Shown here one piece after another: positions 11,806 through 23,465 of a stretch of DNA of 64,000 nt; positions within the stretch are counted from its first letter, which is position 1; each line of letters starts with the position of its first letter. Location of the stretch: contig NZ_CP097298.1 in NCBI RefSeq assembly GCF_023503965.1, positions 2,063,001 to 2,127,000 of the forward strand. Direction: 5' to 3'. Under the pieces are notes generated by a model, which worked only from the letters and a program-made list of their open reading frames with translations, was not told the origin of the DNA and ran no database searches. The position numbers and the translations under genes are program-made. Source of the stretch: Brevundimonas albigilva. Lineage in GTDB: Bacteria; Pseudomonadota; Alphaproteobacteria; Caulobacterales; Caulobacteraceae.

Positions 11806-12601
11806 GGGGGCGGCCGGGGCCAGCGCCCTGGCGGCGCTGCTGCTGGCGGCCTGCGCGCCCGGCGCTTCGCATCCGCCCGTCTTTCTGGACAGCGACACGG
11901 GCTATCTGGCGCCAGCCGACCTGGCGCGGCTGGCCCAGGCGGTCCCGCCGCCGCCCGCGCCCGGGTCGGCGACCGACCGGGCCGACAAGGCGGCCTCGGC
12001 GCGCTATGCGGCGCTGGAGGACAGCGACCGCTGGCTGCTGGCGACGGCCCACGCCGAACTGCGTCCGCCGCTGGCGCTGCAGCATTTCGATTGCGCCCTG
12101 GGGGTGCGGCTGGGGTCGGCCGAAACCCCCGCCTTGGACCGGATCATGGCGCGCGCCTTTCATGACGCCAACGCCGTGGCGGAGTTGGCGAAGGCGCGAG
12201 CGACGCGGCCGCGGCCGGTCGGCGACGATCCCGAGCGCCGGGCCTGCCAGAGGCTAGACGCGGCCGCCCGCGACAGCGCCTCCTATCCGTCCGGAAGCGC
12301 TGCGGTCGGCACGGCCTACGCCGAGACCTTCGCGGCGCTGGAGCCCGGGCGGGCCGAGGCGGCGCGGCGCATCGGCCGCGAGATCGGGATCAGCCGGCTG
12401 ATCTGCGCCATGCACTATCCCAGCGACGTGGCGGCTGGAGAGGCCCTCGGGCGCGCGGTCGCGGCCGAGATCACGGCCGCGCCGGCCTTCGCCGAGGACG
12501 CGCCGGCGGCTCGCGCCGAACTGGCCGCCGCGCGCGCCTCCGGCCGGACCAGCCCCGGCTGCGCGGCCGAGCGTGCGGCGCTGGCGACGCCGCTGCCCTG
12601 A
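11802..12601 (+). CDS. Class A acid phosphatase, PAP2 superfamily (one frameshift)
   Basis: A lipidated or periplasmic phosphomonoesterase. Restoring one G in the run at 11806-11810 makes the GTG at 11802 open into [18 protein letters not shown], a signal peptide with lipobox, and joins the conserved body. PAP2 motifs: KARATRPRP (KX6RP), [10 protein letters not shown] in the place of PSGH, and [16 protein letters not shown] (SRX5HX3D with the nucleophile histidine). The usual His of PSGH is replaced by Ser, which may reduce activity or reflect an error. The GTG overlaps the preceding stop, suggesting translational coupling. Confidence 0.78.
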
Positions 12602-12603
12602 CC

Positions 12604-13554
12604 ATGCTGGCGCTGCTGGCCGCGCTGGCGATCCAGGCCGGGCCCCCGGCGGCGCGGCCCTGCTCGACGGCCGAGATGGACGCGCTGACGCAGCGGTCGG
12701 CAGAGCCGTATCGCCTGCTGTGCCGGGCCGCGCTGGCGGGGCGCGACGTGCGCCGGCCGGTGCTGATCGAGGGCGCGGAGGCCTCGGGCGCGGCGCTGGA
12801 CTGCGGCGGCGGCCGGATCGAGGGCCCGGACGAGGCGACGACGCGGGTTCCCACGATCGCCGTCTGGTCGCGGCGCGACGGCGCGGGCTGGAGCCGCCCG
12901 TCCGGCGTGACGGTGCGCGACTGCCGGGTGGCGGGCAACATCCGCATCTGGGGCATGGGCGCGGGTGGATCGATGCGCGACCTTCTGGCCTCGTCGCGCA
13001 CGCCCGGTCACACGCGCGCCGCCCAGGCCGCCGCGCCGACCCAGGTGCGGATCGAGCGGGTGCGGTTCGAGGCGACGGGGACCATTCCCCTCTATGTCGG
13101 GCCGGGCGTGACGCGCACCACGGTGACGGGCTCGACCTTCGCGGGCCGGTCGACCTCGACGGCCATCTATCTGGACGCCGAGAGCGCGGGGGCGGAGATA
13201 CGGGGCAACGTCTTCGCCATCCGCACCGGACGCGAGCAGATCGCGGTGGACGGGTCCGGGGCCAACCGCATCGTCGACAACCGCTTCGCCCTGCACGGCC
13301 AGGGCGGGATATTCCTCTATCGCAACTGCGGCGAGGACGGGGTGATCCGACACCAGACGCCGTCCTACAATCAGATCACGGACAATGTCTTTTCCGGCGC
13401 GGCGTGGCTGAGGCCGCGCACGGTCGTGGTGGGCGCGCGCGAGGGGCGGCGGCGCTATTGCGGCGACGACGCCGGCTGGCCGTTCGGGTCCAGCGCCGAC
13501 GACGGCGACGGCGCGCGCGGCAACCGGATGTCGGGCAACCGGACGACCCGCTAG
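12604..13554 (+). CDS. Secreted right-handed beta-helix repeat protein
   Basis: A 316-residue protein with a short signal peptide ([17 protein letters not shown]) and repeated 20-25 residue turns such as [54 protein letters not shown] and [15 protein letters not shown]. These are typical of parallel beta-helix (PbH1) proteins that often bind or cleave polysaccharides. No catalytic set could be recognised. It begins 2 bases after the acid phosphatase stop, so the two are probably co-transcribed, and it is convergent with glmM. Confidence 0.7.
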   Translation: MLALLAALAIQAGPPAARPCSTAEMDALTQRSAEPYRLLCRAALAGRDVRRPVLIEGAEASGAALDCGGGRIEGPDEATTRVPTIAVWSRRDGAGWSRPSGVTVRDCRVAGNIRIWGMGAGGSMRDLLASSRTPGHTRAAQAAAPTQVRIERVRFEATGTIPLYVGPGVTRTTVTGSTFAGRSTSTAIYLDAESAGAEIRGNVFAIRTGREQIAVDGSGANRIVDNRFALHGQGGIFLYRNCGEDGVIRHQTPSYNQITDNVFSGAAWLRPRTVVVGAREGRRRYCGDDAGWPFGSSADDGDGARGNRMSGNRTTR

Positions 13555-14898
13555 CCGGCGCCGCACCGCGGCCGAGACGTCGGAGACGACCTGGCGCACC
13601 AGGGCCTCGTCGTCGCCCTCGGCCATGACACGGATCAGCTTTTCGGTGCCGGAGGGGCGGACCAGAAGGCGGCCCTGGCCGTCCAGGGCCGTCTCGGCCT
13701 GGCGGATGGCGGCCTTGACGGCCTCGCTCTCCAGCGGTTTTTCGGCGCTGTAGCGGACGTTCTCCAGGCGCTGCGGCACCGGGTCGAACTGGCGGGCCAG
13801 TTCGCTCATCGGCTTGCCGGAGTCGACCAGAACGGCCAGGACCTGAAGCGCCGCCATCAGGCCGTCGCCGGTGGTGGCGTGGTCGTGCAGGATAATGTGG
13901 CCGGATTGTTCGCCGCCGATGTTGAAGCCGCCCTCGCGCATCCGCTCCATGACGTAGCGGTCGCCGACCTTGGTGCGCTCAAGCGTCAGGCCCTCGGCCG
14001 TCAGCCGGCGCTCAAGACCCAGGTTGGACATGACGGTGGCGACCACGCCCCCGCCGGTCAGGATGCCGCGCCGGGCCCAGTCCAGGCCGACCAGGGCCAT
14101 GATCTGGTCGCCGTCCACGACCTGGCCCTTCTCGTCGCAGATGATCAACCGGTCGGCGTCGCCGTCCAGGGCGATGCCGATGTCGGCCCGGTAGCGCTTC
14201 ACCGCCTCGGCCAGGGTCGCCGGATGGGTCGAGCCGCATTCGGCGTTGATGTTCAGCCCGTCGGGCGACACGCCCACGGCGCAGACCTCGGCGCCGAGTT
14301 CGAACAGGGTGGTGGGGGCGACCTTGTAGCCGGCGCCGTTGGCGCAATCGACCGCGATGCGCAGGCCCTTCAGGCTGAGGCGGCGGGGGAAGGCCTGTTT
14401 GGCGATTTCGATATAGCGCGCCTGGGCGTCGTCGATGCGCTTGACCCGGCCCAGCCGGTCCGACGGCGCCAGCCCCTTGTCCAGGCCGTCGTCCATCATG
14501 GCTTCGATCTTCAACTCGATCTCGTCGGACAGCTTGTAGCCGTCCGGGCCGAACAGCTTGATCCCGTTGTCGGCGTAGTCGTTGTGCGAGGCCGAGATCA
14601 TGACGCCCAGGTCCGCGCGCATCGAGCGGGTCAGCATGGCCACGCCCGGCGTCGGCACGGGGCCGAAGGTGCGCACGTCCATGCCCACCGAGGCGAAGCC
14701 GGCGACCAGGGCCGGCTCGATCGTATAGCCCGACAGGCGGGTGTCCTTGCCGATCACCACCAGGTGGCGGCGGTCGTCGCCGGTGTTGAACAGCTTGCCC
14801 GCGGCCAGGCCGACGCGCAGCGCCACCTCGGCGGTCATCGGATGGACGTTGGCGCGGCCGCGAATGCCGTCGGTGCCGAAGTATTTTCTGTCGCCCAC
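13551..14898 (-). CDS. glmM: Phosphoglucosamine mutase (probable frameshift at 3' end)
   Basis: Converts glucosamine-6-P to glucosamine-1-P on the way to UDP-GlcNAc, for peptidoglycan and LPS. Seen: [13 protein letters not shown], the phospho-serine loop MISASHND (Ser104), the Mg-binding [15 protein letters not shown] and the phosphate-binding [17 protein letters not shown]. The frame as given runs on past [12 protein letters not shown] for another 370 residues antisense to the beta-helix gene, which is not credible. A TAG at 13551-13553 in the next frame ends the protein at the usual ~448 residues if one extra base lies near 13555-13565. It is divergent from glmS. Confidence 0.9.
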
Positions 14899-15062
14899 GC
14901 GGTGGTCCTCAGTCTCGGGTAACGTTCCGAAACCCCAATTTTGATGCGGCCCGCCTTAAGATTGCATAGACGGCCGTTGGGGCATCGCTAGCGTGGCTTA
15001 GTCCCTGTTCGCCGCCAGTGCAAAGCGGCGCTTCCTGTTCCCCCAAAGGCGGAGTTCGCGGC

Positions 15063-16863
<1,801 letters not shown>

Positions 16864-16877
<14 letters not shown>

Positions 16878-17483
16878 GGCCGGAGGCGCTCGCCAGGGTC
16901 GCGACATCGGCGACCTCGATCCCGCCGCGATGCAGACGCACCGCGCCGGCCGCCCGAAGCGCGGCGGCGGCGGTCGACACCCCGGCGCGCCGCACGTGCA
17001 GCAGGTCGGCCAGGTCGCTCTGACGCAGCGCCACCTTTTTCTGGCCGCCGCTTTGATGGACGTCGTACAGCACAGCAGGGCGGCCAGCCGCTGGACCAGG
17101 GTCAGCCGGGCGTGACGCAGCACCTCCTGGCGCAGGGCGACGGCCTTTGCCTCCAGATCCGCCATCCGAAGCTGGGCCAGCAGGCCGGGCTCGATCGACA
17201 GGACGTCGCGCATCGACACGCGGGCCGCGCGACCCGGCGTCAGCCAGACCGCCCCGTCGGCCGGGCCTTCCAGCCCGACCGCCTGCCCCGGTCCCGCCAG
17301 ACCCATGGACACCGCCGACCCCGCCCGTTGTCGCGCCAGGACGCCCTCGAGCACCAGAAGGACGGCGGGCGGCCCGTCCGGAGCCGCGGCCGGTCGACCC
17401 GGAGAGCCGTTCAGGTCCTGGGCGGCCACGCCCCGCACGGCGAGGTGCGACAACAGCGTGGAGGCGATGTCGGGAATGTTCAT
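16864..17483 (-). CDS. Crp/Fnr-family regulator (one frameshift)
   Basis: A cyclic-nucleotide-binding-like N-terminal sheet (PAVLLVLEGVLARQRAG..., GPGQAVGLEG) is followed by a long helix (ADLEAKAVALRQEVLRHARL) and a winged helix (VALRQSDLADLLHVRRAGVS, then RLHRGGIEVAD). The frame breaks near 17071-17080: VQRLAALLCCTTS in the given frame, but restoring one base gives LAALLVLYDVHQSGGQKKVAL. About 206 residues. The ligand is unknown. It lies 52 bases downstream of a second Crp-family gene on the same strand, and its stop is inside the end of convergent glmS (14-bp overlap). Confidence 0.7.
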
Positions 17484-17535
17484 GATCCCGCTCGACGCCG
17501 ATCCGGGCGCGGGCGCGATAACATGGGTTAAGCCT

Positions 17536-18279
17536 TCAGACGGGTTCGTTGCTGAGGCGCAGGTAGGTGGCGTCGAATTCGGCGATTTCGGCCAGCCGGT
17601 GCCAGTCCAGGATCTCCACGCGCCGGCCCGACCAGTTGACCACGCCCTCGCCGCGCAATTCGGTGATCAGGCGGCTGACGTGGACGGTCGACAGGCCCAG
17701 GGCGTCGCCCAGAACGGTCTGGGTCAGCGGCAGGTCGAACGTCATGTCGCCCGCCTGGCCCGCCGCGCGCAGGCGCAGATAGAGCTCGCACACCAGGTGC
17801 GCCAGGTGGCTCAGGCCGCTGCGCCGACCCATCGCGACCAGCCACTGGCGGTGGATGGCGGCGTCGATGATGGTGTCCAGCCACAGCAGCCGCGCCAGGT
17901 GCGGATGGCGCTCGGTCAATTCGATCAGCCGGGCGTGGGGGGTGCTGGCGATCACGCAGTCGGTCAGGGCCAGCACGCCGTGGTCCATCTGCTTCATCAG
18001 CAGGCTGTGAAGGTCGATGAAGTCGCCCGAGATGTTGATCTCGGTGATCTGGCGACCCCCGTCCTTGAGGGTCGAATAGCGCGCCGAGAAGCCGGAGATC
18101 AGCAGGGTGCTCTGCAAGGGGTGGCTGTGTTCGCGCACGATGTCGGCGCCGGCGGGGATGGTGCGGCTGGGGCCGAGCACGGTCTCCAGGGCGACGACCT
18201 CCTCGGGGGACAGGGCGTCGCGCAGCGACAGTTTCTCGACCAGATTGGCCACCCTGGCTTCCGCCACGGGCGCGTTCAT
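17536..18279 (-). CDS. Crp/Fnr-family transcriptional regulator
   Basis: A 247-residue regulator with an N-terminal cNMP-binding beta barrel (residues ~30-130; SRTIPAGADIVREHSHP, GDFIDLHSLL) and a C-terminal helix-turn-helix (LTQTVLGDALGLSTVHVSRLITELRGEGVVNW). There is no FNR-type cysteine cluster, so oxygen sensing by an iron-sulphur cluster is unlikely. Homologues of this type in Caulobacterales often act in stress or surface-growth control, but the target is not shown. The ATG overlaps the DUF6894-like stop by 4 bases, indicating an operon. Confidence 0.82.
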   Translation of the reverse strand: MNAPVAEARVANLVEKLSLRDALSPEEVVALETVLGPSRTIPAGADIVREHSHPLQSTLLISGFSARYSTLKDGGRQITEINISGDFIDLHSLLMKQMDHGVLALTDCVIASTPHARLIELTERHPHLARLLWLDTIIDAAIHRQWLVAMGRRSGLSHLAHLVCELYLRLRAAGQAGDMTFDLPLTQTVLGDALGLSTVHVSRLITELRGEGVVNWSGRRVEILDWHRLAEIAEFDATYLRLSNEPV

Positions 18280-18539
18280 CGACCCGCCTCCGACGCGGGC
18301 GCGCCTTGCTGCGGCTCCTCGGAGGCCGCGGCGGTTACGCGCACCACCGTGCGGCCGCCGTCGTCGGTGACGATCACGCTGAACGAGCCGGTGTCCCAGA
18401 AGCTGGCGCCGCGATAGCGCAGGATTTCACCCAGGACCGTGACCGCCTCCTCGCGCGCGGCCTCGACGCCGGCCAGTTCTTCACCCTGATCGTCGCGAAT
18501 GCGATCGCCGTTTTCGGTGTGGAAATAGTAGCGGGGCAA
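18276..18539 (-). CDS. DUF6894-like small protein
   Basis: An 87-residue soluble protein beginning MPRYYFHTENGDRIRDDQGEEL, followed by an AREEA helix and a strand-rich end (FSVIVTDDGGRTVVRV). This matches the short DUF6894 pattern MxRYFFH...DxxGxExxxxxxAxxEA. The molecular role of the family is not known. It is coupled by a 4-base overlap to the Crp-type regulator downstream. Confidence 0.65.
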   Translation of the reverse strand: MPRYYFHTENGDRIRDDQGEELAGVEAAREEAVTVLGEILRYRGASFWDTGSFSVIVTDDGGRTVVRVTAAASEEPQQGAPASEAGR

Positions 18540-18595
18540 GCCGTCCTCCAGCAGCGGGCGAGGAAGGAAGCGAGCGACGCCGATTTTGGTTCAGA

Positions 18596-19684
18596 TCAGG
18601 CCGCGGCGGCGCGTTTGCGGATGCGGGCGATGCGGCGCAGGCGGCGCCAGAAGCGGCCGCGTTCCGGTTCGGGATAGGGCTGGAGGTTCTCGACGAACTG
18701 TTCGGCCGAGGCGCGCCAGCTGAACTTCTCGGCGTAGGCGCGCACGTCCTTTCGATCCAGCTCCAGGCACGCCAGGCAGGCGGTCTTCAGGTCCTTGTCG
18801 ATGGCCCCTGCGTTCGATCCGGGGATGATGTCGATCGGGCCGTGCGCCGGATAGGCGGCGACCGGCGTGCCGGCGGCCATCGCCTCCAGGATCACCAGGC
18901 CGAAGGTGTCGGTCCAGCTGGGGAAGACGAAGACGTCGGCGTCGCGGAAGCAGCGGGCCAGATCCTCGCCGAACTTCGCGCCCAGGAACTTGGCCTCGGG
19001 ATATTTATCCTGAAGCTCGGCGCGGGCGGGGCCGTCGCCGACGATGATCTTGGTGCCGGGCAGGTCCAGCTCCAGGAAGGCCTCGATGTTCTTCTCCACG
19101 GCGACGCGGCCGACGTTGAGGAAGAAGGGCCGGGGCCAGTCCTTGCCTCCCATCTCTTCGAAGATGCGCGGCAGGTCGGGATTGAACAGTTCGGTGTCCA
19201 CGCCGCGCGACCAGGGCGAGACGTTCTTGAAGCCGTGCTCCACCAGTTCGTCGCGCAGCGTCGGCGTCGCCACCATCAGCCGGCCTGACGGCTTGTGGAA
19301 CCACTTCATGTAGGCGTAGCCGACCTGGACCGGGATCGGGAACCGGGCCGAGACGTATTCCGGAAATTTCGTGTGGTAGCTGGTGGTGAAGGGCAGCTTC
19401 CATTCCACGCAGATGCGCCGCGTGGCGATGCCGATGGGGCCTTCGGTGGCGATATGCACGGCCTCGGGCTCGAAGGCGCGCAGCATTTCGCGAATCTCTT
19501 CCTCGGCGCCCAGGGCCAGCCGAATCTCCGGGTAGGTGGGGCAGGGAATGGTCTTGAACAGGCTGGGCTCGATGACCTCGACCTCGTGGCCCATGCCGCG
19601 GCATTCCGCGACCGTGCGCGTCAGGGTGCGGACGACGCCGTTGACCTGAGGTTCCCAGGCGTCGGTGGCCAGAACGATGCGCAT
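18596..19684 (-). CDS. Glycosyltransferase family 4 (GT-B fold)
   Basis: A 362-residue retaining glycosyltransferase. The N-terminal Rossmann domain starts MRIVLATDAWEPQVNGVVRTL, as in mannosyl/sulfoquinovosyl-transferase-like proteins, with TSYHTKFPEYV. The C-terminal donor-binding domain has FFLNVGRVAVEKNIEAFLELDLPGTKIIVGDGPARAEL and the E-x7-E motif DTFGLVILEAMAAGTPVAA. The C-terminus is strongly basic (RRLRRIARIRKRAAAA), fitting association with the inner membrane. A role in glycolipid or polysaccharide synthesis is likely; donor and acceptor are unknown. Confidence 0.85.
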   Translation of the reverse strand: MRIVLATDAWEPQVNGVVRTLTRTVAECRGMGHEVEVIEPSLFKTIPCPTYPEIRLALGAEEEIREMLRAFEPEAVHIATEGPIGIATRRICVEWKLPFTTSYHTKFPEYVSARFPIPVQVGYAYMKWFHKPSGRLMVATPTLRDELVEHGFKNVSPWSRGVDTELFNPDLPRIFEEMGGKDWPRPFFLNVGRVAVEKNIEAFLELDLPGTKIIVGDGPARAELQDKYPEAKFLGAKFGEDLARCFRDADVFVFPSWTDTFGLVILEAMAAGTPVAAYPAHGPIDIIPGSNAGAIDKDLKTACLACLELDRKDVRAYAEKFSWRASAEQFVENLQPYPEPERGRFWRRLRRIARIRKRAAAA

Positions 19685-19760
19685 GGAGGCAGGGCGACCC
19701 TGAGCCGTGAACGAAGGGCGGAACTTCTAGACCGTTCGGATGACGAAGGCGAGACGGATG

Positions 19761-20222
19761 CTAGAGCGGCAGCACCGTCGTCGACTTCACCTCTTCGAGA
19801 ACGGCGTAGGTCCGGGTTTCGCGCACCCCCGGCATCTTCACCAGAACGTCGCCCAGGAAGGCGCGATAGGCGTCCATGTCGCCGACGCGGGCCTTGATCA
19901 GATAGTCGAAGCCGCCGGCGACCATGTGGCACTCCAGCACCTCGGGCTGTTTTCGCACGGCCTCGGCGAAGGCTTCGAACACATCGCCGGTGGTGCGGTC
20001 CAGAAGCACCTCGACGAAGATCAGCAGGTCGCGGCCGACGCGCGACGGGTCGATCATGGCCGCATAGCCGGTGATGATCTTCTTCTCGCGCAGACGCCGG
20101 ACCCGCTCGAAACAGGCGGCGGGCGACAGGTTGCAGCGGCGGGCCAGCTCGGCGTTGGAAATGCGCGCGTCGGTCTGCAGCACGCGCAACAGGCGACGGT
20201 CGACGGCGTCAATATCGGACAT
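19761..20222 (-). CDS. putR: Lrp/AsnC-family regulator, likely of putA
   Basis: A 153-residue regulator: N-terminal helix-turn-helix (DAVDRRLLRVLQTDARISNAELARRCNLSPAACFERVRRL) and a C-terminal RAM ligand domain (VLECHMVAGGFDYLIKARVGDMDAYRAFL). It is divergent from putA across 111 bp, the arrangement in which alphaproteobacterial PutR activates proline dehydrogenase in response to proline. The ATG is chosen because the HTH begins immediately after it. The symbol is by context and family and was not tested. Confidence 0.85.
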   Translation of the reverse strand: MSDIDAVDRRLLRVLQTDARISNAELARRCNLSPAACFERVRRLREKKIITGYAAMIDPSRVGRDLLIFVEVLLDRTTGDVFEAFAEAVRKQPEVLECHMVAGGFDYLIKARVGDMDAYRAFLGDVLVKMPGVRETRTYAVLEEVKSTTVLPL

Positions 20223-20241
20223 CGGAAAACAGGCCACTTCG

Positions 20242-20256
20242 CCGAAGGTTCTTCGG
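20242..20256. promoter_or_regulatory. Candidate PutR operator
   Basis: CCGAAGGTTCTTCGG is a perfect 6-bp inverted repeat around GTT, a 15-bp site as Lrp proteins prefer, placed 20 bases from the regulator ATG and 78 bases from the putA ATG. The symmetry is visible; binding is inferred. Confidence 0.45.
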
Positions 20257-20333
20257 TCAGCGACCCTATCATACGAAGCACATTCCACGAACTCAGGAAT
20301 ATACGGCGGAAATCCACAGGACATGACGCCCCG

Positions 20334-23300
20334 ATGACGCCGCCCGCCTTTTCGCCTTCGAGCCTGGCCGCATGGGACGCGCTGGATCGCGACAAATTCC
20401 GCGACGAACGCGAGGCGGTGGCCGAAAACCTGCTGCTGGCGCCCCTGGACCCGGCCGAGCGCGAGGCGGTGACGGCCGAGGCCGTCGCCCTGGTCGAGGG
20501 CGCGCGCCGCAGCCAGAAGAAGCAGGGGGTGGTCGAGAGCTTCCTGCAGCAGTTCGGCCTGGGCACGCGCGAGGGTCTGGCCCTGATGTGCCTGGCCGAA
20601 GCGCTGCTGCGCGTGCCTGACGAGGAGACGCGCGACCGCCTGATCGCCGAAAAGATCGGATCGGCCGACTGGGCCGCCCACCTGGGCCGATCCGACAGCC
20701 TGTTCGTCAACGCCTCGACCTGGGGCCTCATGCTGACGGGCAAGCTGGTGGATGTCGACGACCAGGCCCGCAGCGACCTGCCGGGGTTCCTGAAGCGCGT
20801 CGCCGGCCGGCTGGGCGAGCCGGTGATCCGCCAGGCCGTGGCCACCGCCGTCAAGATCATGGGCGAGCAGTTCGTGGTCGGCCGGACCATCGAGGCGGCG
20901 CTGAAGCGCTCGAACCGCGAAGGCTGGCTGTGCAGCTTCGACATGCTGGGCGAGGGCGCGCGGACGACGGCCGACGCCGACCGCTACGAAGCCATCTACG
21001 CCCACGCCATCGAGGCGGTGGGGCGGACGGCGACGGGGCGCGGGCCCGAACATGGCCACGGCGTGTCGGTCAAGCTGTCGGCCCTGTCGCCGCGCTACGA
21101 GCCGGCGCTTGAGGCGGCGGTGTGGGCCACCCTGTATCCGCGCGTGAAGCGGCTGGCCCTGATCGCGGCGCGCCACGACATCAACTTCACCCTGGACGCC
21201 GAGGAGGCCGACCGGCTGGCCCTGTCGCTGAAGATGCTCGACCGGTTGGCGCACGAGCCCGACCTGGGCGGCTGGACGGGCCTGGGCCTGGCGGTGCAGG
21301 CCTATCAGAAGCGCGGCCTGGAGACGATCCAGCGGGTCGCCGACCTGGCGCGGCGGTCCGGTCGTCGCCTGATGGTGCGGCTGGTCAAGGGCGCCTATTG
21401 GGACACCGAGATCAAGCGCGCCCAGGTGGCGGGCCGCACCGACTATCCGGTCTTCACGACCAAGGCGGCGACCGACCTGAACTATCTGGTCTGCGCCCGG
21501 GCCATGATCGAGGCGTCGCCTGCGATCTATTCCCAGTTCGCCAGCCATAACGCCCATACCCTGGCGGCGGTGCGCCACATGGTCCGCGATCGCGGCGTGA
21601 CCATCGAGCACCAGCGGCTGCACGGCATGGGCGAGGCCCTGTACGACGCCGCCATCGAGGAATGGTCCGACGAGACGGTGATCGTGCGCGCCTATGCCCC
21701 GGTCGGCGGCCATGAGGAACTGCTGCCCTATCTGGTGCGCCGCCTGCTGGAAAACGGCGCCAACTCCTCCTTCGTCCACGCCCTGCTGGACGAGCGCGTG
21801 CCCGCCTCGGCCGTGGCGGCCGATCCTATCTCCCTGGTCGAGGCGCAGCCCGACCGTCACCCCAAGATTCCGGTTCCGAAAGACATGTACGGCGATCGTC
21901 AGAACTCCCTCGGCCGCGACTATTCCCAGGCCGCCGTCCGCGAGGCGCACGCGCGCGCCCTGGAGGGCGTCGATCGCGAGAAACTGACCGCCGGGCCGAT
22001 CGTGGGCGGCAAGCTGCGCGCCGGGGTCGACGCGCAGACGGTGACCAATCCGTTCGACCGGTCCCAGGTGCTGGGCCATGTGTCGGAGGCGACCGAGGCC
22101 GATGTCGACGCCGCCGTCGAGGCCGCGGCCAAGGCCCAGATCCACTGGGATCGCCAGGGCGGCGCCAAGCGCGCCGTCGTCCTGCGGGCCATGGCGGACG
22201 CCCTGGAAACCGAGATGGACCGGCTGGTCGCCCTGCTGAGCCGCGAGGCCGGCAAGACGCTGAACGACGGCGTGGCCGAGGTGCGCGAGGCCGCCGATTT
22301 CTGCCGCTACTACGCCCTGCTGGCCGAGCGGGACTTCGCCGCGCCCGAGACGCTGAAGGGGCCGACCGGCGAGACCAACCAGCTGGTCCTGCACGGCCGC
22401 GGCGTCTTCGCCTGCATCAGCCCGTGGAACTTCCCCCTGGCCATCTTCACCGGCCAGATCGCCGCCGCCCTGGCCGCCGGCAATGCGGTGCTGGCCAAGC
22501 CGGCCGAGCAGACGCCGCTGATCGCCGCCGAGGCCGTGCGGCTTTATCACAAGGCCGGGCTGGACGCGGACCTGCTGGCCCTTGTCCCTGGGCGCGGCGA
22601 AACGGTCGGGGCCCAGCTCGTCAGCCACGCCGGGATCGACGGCGTGGCCTTCACCGGCGGCACCGACACGGCCGGCGCCATCAACCGCGCCATCGCCGCG
22701 CGGCCGGGGGCCATCATCCCCTTCATCGCCGAGACCGGCGGGCTGAACGGCATGTTCATCGACACCACGGCGCTGAAGGAACAGGTCATCGACGACGTGA
22801 TCGCCTCGGCCTTCGGCTCGGCCGGCCAGCGCTGCTCGGCCCTGCGGGTGCTTTACGCGCCAAAGGATTCGGCGGACGCCCTGATCGAGGGGCTGAAGGG
22901 CGCTTTGGCGGTGCAGACGGTGGGCGATCCGTCCGACCCCGCCACCGACATCGGCCCGGTGATCGACGCCGAATCCCGTCAGGCGCTGGAGGCCCATGTC
23001 GAGCGCCTGACCAGGGAGGCCAAGGTGCTGGCCCGCGCCGATCTGCCGGCGGGGTCGGAAAAGGGCGACCTGTTCGCCCCGACCATCGCCGAAATCCCGA
23101 CGCCCGACTTCCTGGAAAAGGAGGTGTTCGGTCCGATCCTGCACGTCTATCGCTACGATACGTCGGAGCTGAAGTCGGTGGCCGGGCGGCTGGCGGCGCG
23201 CGGCTATGGGCTGACGCTGGGCGTGCACAGCCGGATCGACGCCTTCGCCGAGGAGGTGATCGCCCTGGTCCCGGCCGGCAATGTCTATGTGAACCGCTCG

Positions 23301-23465
23301 ATCACCGGCGCGGTGGTGGGCGTCCAGCCCTTCGGTGGCGAGGGCCTGTCGGGCACCGGGCCCAAGGCCGGCGGACCCAACAGCCTGATCCGCTATGCCT
23401 CCGAAAAGGCGATCAGCGTCAACATCGCGGCCCAGGGCGGCGACCCGGCGCTGCTGAACCTGTAG
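20334..23465 (+). CDS. putA: Bifunctional proline dehydrogenase / P5C dehydrogenase
   Basis: A 1043-residue enzyme oxidising proline to glutamate. The FAD-dependent proline dehydrogenase barrel carries SVKLSALSPRYEP and RLVKGAYWDTEIKRAQ near residue 350. The aldehyde dehydrogenase part has ISPWNFPLAIFTGQ, VAFTGGTDTA, ETGGLNGMFID (catalytic Glu near 800) and GSAGQRCSALRVLY (catalytic Cys near 833). There is no N-terminal ribbon-helix-helix, so it is not a self-regulating PutA like that of enterobacteria; the divergent Lrp protein fills that role. An ATG 11 bases earlier hits a stop at once, so the second ATG is used. Confidence 0.95.
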   Translation: MTPPAFSPSSLAAWDALDRDKFRDEREAVAENLLLAPLDPAEREAVTAEAVALVEGARRSQKKQGVVESFLQQFGLGTREGLALMCLAEALLRVPDEETRDRLIAEKIGSADWAAHLGRSDSLFVNASTWGLMLTGKLVDVDDQARSDLPGFLKRVAGRLGEPVIRQAVATAVKIMGEQFVVGRTIEAALKRSNREGWLCSFDMLGEGARTTADADRYEAIYAHAIEAVGRTATGRGPEHGHGVSVKLSALSPRYEPALEAAVWATLYPRVKRLALIAARHDINFTLDAEEADRLALSLKMLDRLAHEPDLGGWTGLGLAVQAYQKRGLETIQRVADLARRSGRRLMVRLVKGAYWDTEIKRAQVAGRTDYPVFTTKAATDLNYLVCARAMIEASPAIYSQFASHNAHTLAAVRHMVRDRGVTIEHQRLHGMGEALYDAAIEEWSDETVIVRAYAPVGGHEELLPYLVRRLLENGANSSFVHALLDERVPASAVAADPISLVEAQPDRHPKIPVPKDMYGDRQNSLGRDYSQAAVREAHARALEGVDREKLTAGPIVGGKLRAGVDAQTVTNPFDRSQVLGHVSEATEADVDAAVEAAAKAQIHWDRQGGAKRAVVLRAMADALETEMDRLVALLSREAGKTLNDGVAEVREAADFCRYYALLAERDFAAPETLKGPTGETNQLVLHGRGVFACISPWNFPLAIFTGQIAAALAAGNAVLAKPAEQTPLIAAEAVRLYHKAGLDADLLALVPGRGETVGAQLVSHAGIDGVAFTGGTDTAGAINRAIAARPGAIIPFIAETGGLNGMFIDTTALKEQVIDDVIASAFGSAGQRCSALRVLYAPKDSADALIEGLKGALAVQTVGDPSDPATDIGPVIDAESRQALEAHVERLTREAKVLARADLPAGSEKGDLFAPTIAEIPTPDFLEKEVFGPILHVYRYDTSELKSVAGRLAARGYGLTLGVHSRIDAFAEEVIALVPAGNVYVNRSITGAVVGVQPFGGEGLSGTGPKAGGPNSLIRYASEKAISVNIAAQGGDPALLNL

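Noticed and set aside
12415..14898. 827-codon version of glmM
   Set aside because: The part beyond about residue 448 is antisense to the beta-helix and phosphatase genes; the family ends near 450 residues.
14899..15062. glmS ribozyme or riboswitch upstream of glmS
   Set aside because: The gap is short and no conserved core or double pseudoknot could be drawn; such ribozymes belong mainly to Gram-positive bacteria.
19761..23228. Minus-strand frame of 1155 codons covering putA
   Set aside because: Only its last 153 codons (the Lrp regulator) are real; the rest is the antisense of putA, His/Gln/Arg-rich and without motifs. High GC keeps it open.
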